DNA of 17,375 nt from Clostridiales bacterium UBA4362. Lineage in GTDB: Bacteria; Bacillota; Clostridia; TANB77; CAG-508. The notes under the pieces were generated by a model. The model saw nothing but the letters and a program-made list of their open reading frames with translations, made no database searches and was not told where the DNA came from. Positions 5,964-12,802 of this stretch are shown here, in pieces. Positions within the stretch are counted from its first letter, which is position 1, and each line of letters begins with the position of its first letter. A program made the translations under genes and the position numbers. The stretch covers positions 1 through 17,375 of the forward strand of contig DGSM01000063.1 in the NCBI GenBank assembly GCA_002393975.1, written 5' to 3'.

Positions 5964-8003
5964 ATGAACGAAGAAAAACTAGCCTCTATCGTTGTTGTTA
6001 AACGTGATGGCAAAAAAGTTGATTTTGATGGTACTAAAATAGCAATAGCCATTAAAAAAGGATTTGATAGCATCGATGGAAAATATACAGAAGATGATAC
6101 TAATAAGATTTATAATAAGACAATTGAAAAAATATGTAATTGGGAAAGAGATAAAATAAAGATTGAAGAAATTCAAGATCTTATTGAAGCTGAACTCAAA
6201 GAAGGTGGATATAATGATGTTTTTGAATCTTTTTCTGCTTACAGGGAAAAAAGAGCTCAATCTCGTGAAATATTTTTTGAGGAAAAAAGAAAACATAAAT
6301 TTCTTAAAGCACTTGAAAAAATAGGACTTTCTACTAAAGATGATATGAGTGCTTTTTGGAATAATAAAAATGCAAGTCAAACACTTAAAGACTATGGTGG
6401 CACAATTTCCGAAGAATTTGCTACATCTTATTTAATTAAAAAGAGATTTTCAGAAGAACATGAAAATGGCGATATTCATATTAATGATATAGAGTATTAT
6501 CCAATGGGAACTACTCAGAATACACAAATAAATTTAGAAAGATTATTTGAAAATGGTTTTTCTACAGAGAACAGTTCTATGAGAGAACCACAAAATATCT
6601 TTTCTTATGCCATGCTTTCTGTTATTGCTATTGAGTCAGCACAAAAAGATCAACATGGAGAAGAGAGTATTCCAGCATTTGATTACTACATGGCTCCAGG
6701 TGTTTTAAAGACTTTTAAAAAGGAATTTTTGAGTAATCTATATACTGTTTTAGAATATACAGATTATGATAAATTTATAGCCATAAATGGTATTGAAAGA
6801 GAAATTGAAAAATTAAATACAATTTCTTTTGACATAAGCGACTTCTATAGATTTACACGTGATGCAGATACTTTAAAAAGAATGATGGACATTCTTTATG
6901 CTAGAGCTTTGAAAAGCACAGAAAAAGTTGTTAACCAGGCAATGGAAGCTTTTGTACATAACCTAAATAGTATATGTAATGAAAAAATAACTACTGTAAA
7001 TGTGGGAACAGACACTTCTAGCGAAGGAAGAATGATTACATATCAATTGTTAGAATCTTGCTTTAATGGAGTAGGAGAAAACAAGAAAGCTATTTCTCCT
7101 AAAATTGTTTTTAAAGTAAAGAAAGGCGTAAATCTTAAACCAGGAGATCCTAACTACGATTTATTAACAAAAGCTGCAGAACTAGCAAAACAAATTGATA
7201 ATATTTCATTTGCTTTTTTAGATGCTTCATTTAATAGTCAATTTTACAAAGAGGGGGACTATAATAGTGAAGTAGCATATTTTCAAGATGGTACAAGAGT
7301 AATTGATAATGTGCTAGATACTGATAAAGCTATTTCTGGTGGTAGAGGAGTTTTATCTACTACAACTATTAATTTATCTAGAATTGCATTAAAACATCAA
7401 GGAGATGAAAAGGGCTTTTTTGAAGAATTAGATGAAAAGCTAGATTTAGTAAAAGATCAATTACTTGAAAGAATGAATATACAAGAGAATAAAAAGATCA
7501 ATAATTTCCCTTTTATTTTGCAACAAAATGTTTGGATTGATTCAGAGAGAATAAAAGAAGATGATAAAGTAAGAAAATCTCTAAAACAAGGCGTTTTAAG
7601 AATTGCATATTGTGGTATTAAAGAAGCGTTGGTATCACTTAATGGAGATGATAAATTACACTTAAAGATTATAGAAACAATGAGAAAAAAAGCTGATAGT
7701 TTTTGTGAAAAATATAATTTGAATTTTACTGTTTCAGAAGATCCAAAATCAATTCATGCAAAAGATTTCTTAGACTTTGATAGAGCAATTTTTGGAAAGA
7801 AAGAGGGAATAACAGATAAAGAAGCATATGAATCAATTATGATTATTGATGATGAGAAAAAGAAATTAAATTTTGTATCTCAAATTCAAGAATTAGAAAA
7901 TGGTGGACATTTAATTGTTGTTAAAAGCAAAGATATTTTAAAGACAATTAATAATTTATATGATGCAGATATTGGTTATGCAAAGATTGTATATAAGGCA
8001 TAA
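5964..8003 (+). CDS. NrdD-family protein (anaerobic ribonucleoside-triphosphate reductase homologue) lacking catalytic residues
   Basis: A 679-residue homologue of class III ribonucleotide reductase. The N-terminal ATP-cone (about 8-100, with VVKRDG and FESFSAYREKRAQSR) is well kept, as are NrdD segments such as ENGDIHINDIEYYP, QHGEESIPAFDYYMAPGV, GTDTSSEGRM, GDPNYDLL, GGRGVLSTTTINLSR and LDLVKDQLLERMN. The chemistry is not kept. The active-site cysteine of the family's EVAYMGCRTRV motif is Asp442 here (EVAYFQDGTRV). The Cys-Cys of GTTTCCQ is Asn186-Thr187. The HSRAGAQVPFSS-type loop is shortened to NEKITT (339-344). The protein ends at GYAKIVYKA, where the zinc cysteines and glycyl-radical CGY motif should follow. 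No frameshift restores them. It has a strong ribosome binding site (AGAGGAG, 5-base spacing) and 20 bases separate it from the phosphorylase. It cannot be a standard reductase; a nucleotide-binding regulatory or structural role is an inference. Automatic annotation would probably call it nrdD. Confidence 0.85.
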   Translation: MNEEKLASIVVVKRDGKKVDFDGTKIAIAIKKGFDSIDGKYTEDDTNKIYNKTIEKICNWERDKIKIEEIQDLIEAELKEGGYNDVFESFSAYREKRAQSREIFFEEKRKHKFLKALEKIGLSTKDDMSAFWNNKNASQTLKDYGGTISEEFATSYLIKKRFSEEHENGDIHINDIEYYPMGTTQNTQINLERLFENGFSTENSSMREPQNIFSYAMLSVIAIESAQKDQHGEESIPAFDYYMAPGVLKTFKKEFLSNLYTVLEYTDYDKFIAINGIEREIEKLNTISFDISDFYRFTRDADTLKRMMDILYARALKSTEKVVNQAMEAFVHNLNSICNEKITTVNVGTDTSSEGRMITYQLLESCFNGVGENKKAISPKIVFKVKKGVNLKPGDPNYDLLTKAAELAKQIDNISFAFLDASFNSQFYKEGDYNSEVAYFQDGTRVIDNVLDTDKAISGGRGVLSTTTINLSRIALKHQGDEKGFFEELDEKLDLVKDQLLERMNIQENKKINNFPFILQQNVWIDSERIKEDDKVRKSLKQGVLRIAYCGIKEALVSLNGDDKLHLKIIETMRKKADSFCEKYNLNFTVSEDPKSIHAKDFLDFDRAIFGKKEGITDKEAYESIMIIDDEKKKLNFVSQIQELENGGHLIVVKSKDILKTINNLYDADIGYAKIVYKA

Positions 8004-8036
8004 TAATTATAAAAATAGTAAAGAAAGAAATGAAGG

Positions 8037-8189
8037 ATGACAGATATACCTGAGTGTTTTATATGTAAGTTTTTCGAAAAGACTACAGGAAATTGCAGTA
8101 TAAATAAAGAGATAGACATAGTTTTTAAAGGACAAAAAGCATGTAATTGGTATAAGAGAAAAATAAAGCAAGATAAAACAAAAAAATAG
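8037..8189 (+). CDS. Small four-cysteine protein (50 residues), putative metal-binding
   Basis: A 50-residue protein of unknown function, MTDIPECFICKF and onward, with Cys7, Cys10, Cys20 and Cys36. The spacing C-x2-C-x9-C-x15-C followed by NWYKRK suggests zinc or an iron-sulfur cluster, and the tail is strongly basic. The ATG at 8037 is the first in-frame start after a stop at 8031. Its ribosome binding site is weak: AAAGAAAG lies upstream and AAGGA abuts the ATG. It begins 33 bases after the NrdD-like gene and ends in the terminator hairpin, so it is the last gene of that operon. It contains no R-x-x-GY or CGY glycyl-radical motif, so it does not supply the missing NrdD end. The regular cysteine spacing and intact frame argue for a real gene, but its small size leaves doubt. 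Confidence 0.6.
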   Translation: MTDIPECFICKFFEKTTGNCSINKEIDIVFKGQKACNWYKRKIKQDKTKK

Positions 8190-8213
8190 ATGGTAAGCGC
8201 CATCTATTTTTAT
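8187..8213. terminator. Bidirectional terminator between convergent genes
   Basis: TAGATGG at 8187-8193 pairs with CCATCTA at 8200-8206 around TAAGCG, followed by TTTTTATTTAT. On the opposite strand the same stem is followed by a T run from the A-rich stretch at 8179-8186. It can end both the rightward operon and the leftward zinc-ribbon gene. The first stem bases overlap the stop codon of the small cysteine protein. Confidence 0.8.
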
Positions 8214-8228
8214 TTATCATATATTTAT

Positions 8229-8498
8229 TTATAACTCAACAGATAAATTGGTTGAATCCATAGCCTTGAATGTTTTCATCTCACTAGAAAATTCTTGATT
8301 TTCCATAAGTCTTGTAATGTTTTTTGGTTTGACGCCTGAATATAGTGAAAGTTGTTCCAAGTTACTTGGCATCTCATTGTTAGAAAAGTAATTTTTAAGA
8401 CTCATTTTGTCAGTTTCATCCTTAGTTTTACAATTTGGGCAAACATCTTCTTTAGTGTTAAAAAAACAACCACAACGAATACATTTTTTTAGTTCCAT
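8229..8498 (-). CDS. Zinc-ribbon and helix-turn-helix protein, YvyF/TIGR03826-like
   Basis: An 89-residue protein. Residues 1-25 form a zinc ribbon with CIRCG and CPNC (two C-x2-C pairs). After a linker, about residues 33-70 look like a helix-turn-helix (NYFSNNEMPSNLEQLSLYSGVKPKNITRLMEN), with a short polar tail. This order resembles YvyF, the small protein encoded beside flgM in flagellar regulons of Bacillus and Clostridia. Here no flagellar gene is nearby, so a general DNA- or RNA-binding regulatory role is as far as the sequence goes. The start is supported by the minus-strand ribosome binding site AAAGGAAGG (8508-8516 on the plus strand), 9 bases before the ATG. The gene is a single leftward unit, converging on the bidirectional terminator and divergent from the surface-protein genes. 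Confidence 0.8.
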   Translation of the reverse strand: MELKKCIRCGCFFNTKEDVCPNCKTKDETDKMSLKNYFSNNEMPSNLEQLSLYSGVKPKNITRLMENQEFSSEMKTFKAMDSTNLSVEL

Positions 8499-8543
8499 AA
8501 AGATTGCCTTCCTTTCTGTGCATTAAAAATTTAACACAAAAAT

Positions 8544-8572
8544 ATTATAGCATAATTAGAAATAAAAATAAA
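8544..8572 (-). promoter_or_regulatory. Putative leftward promoter for the zinc-ribbon gene
   Basis: Read on the minus strand, an extended -10 TGCTATAAT (plus positions 8544-8552) lies 45 bases before the gene's ATG. The -35 position, 17 bases further up at 8567-8572, reads TTTATT, which is weak. Confidence 0.5.
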
Positions 8573-8731
8573 TAGGAAAAGTATTAAATTAGTAAGTAGA
8601 AAATAGCAAAAAATAATGAATAAAGTTTCACAAAAAAACATTGAAAAATAGACAAAAAAACAGTTTAAAAATATATTAATTTTTCGTAATTTTGTTGAAA
8701 ATAATGTATATAGTTTTGTAAAATAGAATAG

Positions 8732-8737
8732 TATAAT
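8732..8737 (+). promoter_or_regulatory. Putative -10 box for the surface-protein operon
   Basis: TATAAT at 8732-8737 would start transcription near 8744. No good -35 hexamer is visible at the right distance (8709-8714 reads TATAGT). The 8499-8762 region is otherwise extremely AT-rich A and T runs between divergent genes, with no further gene or clear structure. This position argues against the ATG at 8748 as the real start. Confidence 0.4.
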
Positions 8738-8749
8738 TATGTGATACAT

Positions 8750-8755
8750 GGGGGA
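8750..8755 (+). promoter_or_regulatory. Ribosome binding site that sets a GTG start
   Basis: GGGGGA at 8750-8755 lies 7 bases before GTG 8763. The upstream in-frame ATG at 8748 overlaps this site and has no ribosome binding site of its own. From GTG 8763 the protein begins with a clean signal peptide, whereas ATG 8748 adds an acidic Gly-Glu-Asn stretch. Confidence 0.6.
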
Positions 8756-8762
8756 AAATAAA

Positions 8763-11700
8763 GTGAGAAATTGTCTTAAAACATTATCAATTTTAGTAAT
8801 TGTAGCATTATTATTGAATTTAGTAAGCCCTTTGGCATTAGCAAACAATAATACAGCTACGCAAGATAGTTCAACTCAAGAAAAAAATGTTGAATTTGAT
8901 GCCAGACTTTGCAAAATAACAGAGCAAGAGACAGTTTCAAAAGGATATTATACTGAAACCTATGATATATGGGAAGGAGGAATCCTTCAATTAACTATAA
9001 AAGTAAAAGAAACGGGTTATTTAAAAGATGCAAAGATAAGTTTTAAAGATAATAACTATTTATTAAATGACTTTTCACATGTTTCAGTGGCAAAAATATC
9101 TGCTTACAATCCTATTAAATTAACTAAAGAAGACATGAAAACAGCTATTCCACAAAAAGAAATTCATTTAGAGGATGAAGTTGTTTCAGAAGGAGCAGAT
9201 ACAGTTGGAAATAGTTCATTAGAAACAACTATGATAGAAGCAGAAAAGAGCTTTGATTATAATTATGAATCTGATGATGCTCCAGTATTAGTTGAAAAAG
9301 CGGAAAAAGAAGCTAAAAACAAAGTTAATAATGATTTAGCTGGTATTACTTCATTAGAAAAAATAGATGTTGATACTAATAAAGTAATAAAAAAGATAGA
9401 TTCTGATGGAATTGAATTAAATGAAATAGTATCTAACAGAGTAGTTACTATTACTTTACCTATAATGTTCCCTATAGATGAATATGTTGAGGAAAATGTA
9501 TTCTACAGAAACTCTGAAGTTTCAATAAAGGGAACTTATATGAACGAAGTAGGAAAAGAAAAAAATATTAGTAAAAGTATTTTGACACAAGTTAAATGGA
9601 CAACAGAATGTGAGAGTGAAACAACACAAGAAGTATTTAGATATATGAAAGTTAATGATAAACAAGTAATTTTATCTATGAAACTAAAAGACATGACTAA
9701 AGATAACAAATTACCTTATACTTCTAAAGAAATTGATGTTACAAAACCTCAAATAAATGGAAAAGATCCATCAAGCTATAAAATAACAGGCAAAATTTCA
9801 TCTTGCAAAGAAGAAAATAATATTCTAAGAATAGGAATAATGAATCATAAAGATTCTGAAGGCAGACTAAAGTGGGCAACAGATGATACTTTAATAATTA
9901 CATATGTTTATGATTTAGATTCTGTTCCTGAAACAACAAATGTTTCATCAGATGTTGAAAGTATAATTAGATTAGCTACTGGAGAAAAAGTAGTAGGAAG
10001 CATTAAAGATACTTCTTATGAAATAAATGGAAGCAAAGGAAATATAGTAGATTTGACATTTTCTGCTCCAGCAGAACTTGGCAAAGGAATAATGTATACA
10101 AATTTAGTAAGAACAGAAGAAAAATTTGATACAGATTTTTATGAAATTGCTACAATCAATGTTGCATATTCAGAGTTAGTAGATAGATTTGAATTAACAC
10201 AAAAAAATAAAAATGCGTATATTATAAATAAAAAGGCTAGTGTTGATAAAGAAGAATTTAATCAAATACTAGGAAAAAACGGATCTATCGAAGTATATAA
10301 TGAGAAAAAAGAATTATTGGGAACAATAAATGCTTCAAACTTAAGTCTAGATATTACTGATAGAACTAATATAACTTTTAAATCTAGCAAGCCAGAGGGA
10401 GAAGGAAATCTTACTATTACTCTTAATAAGGCTGTTCCAGCTGATTTAACTGAAATTAGCAAATATGATATTACAGCTCTTACTAGATTTAACGATACAT
10501 TAACAATAGAAGGTTATTCTAATGGAAATTTAGTAACAAGTAATGAGATAAATGTAAAGATAAATTTACTAGAGCCTGAAACAAAAGCGGATTTAAAAGT
10601 ATCAGCTGATAATTTATCAACAACCAGAGTAAATTCTAATGTTGAATTCACAATGACTCTTGAGACAGATAGTATAGATGATGCACTTTATGAGAACCCT
10701 GATTTAGAAATAGTATTACCTGAAGAAGTAAGACAAATAGATTTAAAAGAGGCCAAACTACTATTTGAAAATGAGTTAAAAATCACAAATTGCAGTAGTG
10801 ATAAGAATTCTATAAAGATTAATTTACAAGGAATACAAACAAAATATAGTACTCAAGCGGTTTCAAAAGGAACAATTATAAAGGTAGTAGCTGATATTCT
10901 GGTAAGTGAATTTGCTAATTCAAAGACATCAGAAGTTAAATTTAATTATAAAAATTCAGCAACAGGTGAAAGCAAAACACAAAATGAACAAATAAATATT
11001 GTAGCGCCACAAGACTTTGTTTTGACAAATTCTATATTTGCTGACAAAGTAGGAAATATTACTGCAGGTGAAGATGATCCACAAAGCCTAGAAATCCCAA
11101 CGGGACAAGGTAAGATTGCAGTAACTGTTAGCGGAAGTGCACTTAATAATTTAGAAAAAACAGCAAGTGGAGTTATTATATTAGGACGTACATTGAGTAA
11201 GGAATCTACTGAACCAAATGGAAGAGGAGATAAACTAGAAGCTTCGTTTGATGCGCAAATGGCTAGTGGAGTAAAAGTATCAGGAACCAAAGACTATAAA
11301 GTTTATTATAGTGAAAAGGGAGATGCTACTTTAGATTTAAATGATAGCAATAATGGTTGGACAGAAGAGCATAATGAAAACACTAAATCTTATCTAATAG
11401 TTTTAAATGAACAAATTGAAACGGGAAAACAAATAACATTTGAATATACAGAAAATATTCCTGAAAATTTACAAGCTGATGAAAATTCGATAGAAACTTT
11501 TGCTTTATATTATGATAAAGAAATCGTAAATGAAGAAGAGAATAGTAAAAACAATAAACAAGCAAGCAATTGTGAATTAAAGACAACGACAACAGCAACC
11601 AAAACTGGTAGTAAAAAACAAATAGATGTTGGAAAACTATTAAAGCTAGCAACGGCATCATATGTTACTAGTCCATCACAAGATAATAATAAATCAACAT

Positions 11701-12770
11701 CTAATACTATTTCTGGAATTGTATGGGATGATATAAATCGCAATGGAAAAAGAGCTGATGATGAAAAGGCAATTGAAGGTATAGATATAATTCTTTATAA
11801 CAGATCAGATAATACTATAGCGAAAAGAGAGAGTGGAATAGAATTAAAAACAACATCTGATTACAATGGACATTATGAGCTTAATAATATTCCTAATGGG
11901 CAATACTATTTAGTTGCAAAATATAAAACTTCAGAATTTGGAGTTAGTACATATCAAGTAACAGATGTTGAGGAAGATAAGAACTCAGATTTCATAGAAG
12001 CTATGATGAACAATGAAAGAGTAGCAACCACAGATATACTTAATATTAACAATTCTAATTATGAGAACATTGATTTAGGATTAGATTCATCTGAGAGATT
12101 TGATTTAACCTTAGATACGAGAATTACTAAAGTTACAGTAACGAACCCAGATGAAAAAACCGAGACAAAAACATATGATGGATCAAAACTTTTAAAGAGA
12201 GAGTTTTTTGGTGCAAGAGTAAATAGCGATACTATATTAGTAGAATATACAATAAAAGTAATTAATGAAGGAAATGTATCAGGATATGTTAATTCAATTG
12301 TTGATTATATTCCTGATGAAATGACTTTTGATAGTGAAATAAATCCTGATTGGTTTATCACTGGAGAAAATAATGTTTATACAAATAAATTCCAAAATGA
12401 AATAGTTAATCCGGGAGAAACACGAGAAGTCAAAATAGTTTTAACTAAAAAGATGACTGGAGATAGTGTAGGATTAATACATAATACAGCAGAAATTGCT
12501 AAGAGTTATAACTCTAAGGCAATTTCAGATTCAGATTCTATACCAGGAAATAAAAAAGATGGAGAAGATGACATCTCATCTGCAGATATATTCTTAGGAA
12601 TACAAACTGGTAAAGAGATAGTAAAAAAAGCGTTAATATATGTATTAATATTCTTTGGTTTCATTCTAGTTATAGTTTTATTTACTAGAATAAGAGCAGC
12701 ACGTACAAGCAACAAGATATATAAATGGAAAGGTGATGGAATAAAAAAAGGATCACCTGATGATGAATAG
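8763..12770 (+). CDS. Giant secreted surface protein with SdrD_B-like and DUF11-like domains, C-terminal membrane anchor (copy 1)
   Basis: A 1335-residue surface protein from GTG 8763. The signal peptide is residues 1-27 (LLLNLVSPLALA, cleavage after Ala27). A conserved KNVEFDARLC segment follows at 41-50, then about 900 residues of beta-strand-rich, Asn/Ser/Thr/Glu-rich stalk of unknown family. An SdrD_B/Cna-B-type domain starts near residue 982 (SGIVWDDINRNGKRADDE, a calcium-type Asp/Asn/Gly loop, then YELNNIPNGQYYLVAKY). A DUF11-like domain at about 1110-1250 includes VNSIVDYIPDEMTFD and NPGETREVKI. One membrane helix at about 1288-1309 (ALIYVLIFFGFILVIVLF) is followed by a basic cytoplasmic tail of about 26 residues. 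There is no LPxTG motif, so it is held by the membrane rather than by sortase. The paralogue begins 32 bases downstream with no terminator between, so the two are likely co-transcribed. An adhesion or surface-layer role is inferred from architecture only. Confidence 0.85.
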   Translation: MRNCLKTLSILVIVALLLNLVSPLALANNNTATQDSSTQEKNVEFDARLCKITEQETVSKGYYTETYDIWEGGILQLTIKVKETGYLKDAKISFKDNNYLLNDFSHVSVAKISAYNPIKLTKEDMKTAIPQKEIHLEDEVVSEGADTVGNSSLETTMIEAEKSFDYNYESDDAPVLVEKAEKEAKNKVNNDLAGITSLEKIDVDTNKVIKKIDSDGIELNEIVSNRVVTITLPIMFPIDEYVEENVFYRNSEVSIKGTYMNEVGKEKNISKSILTQVKWTTECESETTQEVFRYMKVNDKQVILSMKLKDMTKDNKLPYTSKEIDVTKPQINGKDPSSYKITGKISSCKEENNILRIGIMNHKDSEGRLKWATDDTLIITYVYDLDSVPETTNVSSDVESIIRLATGEKVVGSIKDTSYEINGSKGNIVDLTFSAPAELGKGIMYTNLVRTEEKFDTDFYEIATINVAYSELVDRFELTQKNKNAYIINKKASVDKEEFNQILGKNGSIEVYNEKKELLGTINASNLSLDITDRTNITFKSSKPEGEGNLTITLNKAVPADLTEISKYDITALTRFNDTLTIEGYSNGNLVTSNEINVKINLLEPETKADLKVSADNLSTTRVNSNVEFTMTLETDSIDDALYENPDLEIVLPEEVRQIDLKEAKLLFENELKITNCSSDKNSIKINLQGIQTKYSTQAVSKGTIIKVVADILVSEFANSKTSEVKFNYKNSATGESKTQNEQINIVAPQDFVLTNSIFADKVGNITAGEDDPQSLEIPTGQGKIAVTVSGSALNNLEKTASGVIILGRTLSKESTEPNGRGDKLEASFDAQMASGVKVSGTKDYKVYYSEKGDATLDLNDSNNGWTEEHNENTKSYLIVLNEQIETGKQITFEYTENIPENLQADENSIETFALYYDKEIVNEEENSKNNKQASNCELKTTTTATKTGSKKQIDVGKLLKLATASYVTSPSQDNNKSTSNTISGIVWDDINRNGKRADDEKAIEGIDIILYNRSDNTIAKRESGIELKTTSDYNGHYELNNIPNGQYYLVAKYKTSEFGVSTYQVTDVEEDKNSDFIEAMMNNERVATTDILNINNSNYENIDLGLDSSERFDLTLDTRITKVTVTNPDEKTETKTYDGSKLLKREFFGARVNSDTILVEYTIKVINEGNVSGYVNSIVDYIPDEMTFDSEINPDWFITGENNVYTNKFQNEIVNPGETREVKIVLTKKMTGDSVGLIHNTAEIAKSYNSKAISDSDSIPGNKKDGEDDISSADIFLGIQTGKEIVKKALIYVLIFFGFILVIVLFTRIRAARTSNKIYKWKGDGIKKGSPDDE

Positions 12771-12802
12771 CAAAAAATAAGTTTTATTCAAAGGAGAAAA
12801 TC

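Noticed and set aside
5979..6380. Minus-strand open frame of 133 codons inside the NrdD-like gene
   Set aside because: It is a Phe/Ile/Ser-rich shadow of the ATP-cone coding sequence, without family resemblance.
8004..8189. Possible frameshift that would restore the NrdD glycyl-radical tail
   Set aside because: All three forward frames downstream were read. None contains CGY, CPxCG or an RVxGY-like motif, and TAA TAA ends the NrdD-like frame at once. The loss of the internal cysteines also cannot be explained by a 3' frameshift.
7976..8203. Minus-strand open frame of 75 codons opposite the small cysteine protein
   Set aside because: It begins inside the bidirectional terminator and is antisense to the better-supported small gene at 8037-8189.
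8531..8848. Minus-strand open frame of 105 codons across the divergent promoter region
   Set aside because: It covers the -10 box, ribosome binding site and signal-peptide codons of surface-protein copy 1. Its product is a Phe/Ile/Leu-rich string expected from AT-rich DNA, and no ribosome binding site supports it.
12771..12802. Possible promoter or terminator between the two surface-protein genes
   Set aside because: Only 32 bases with a ribosome binding site; no stem-loop or -10/-35 pair is visible.
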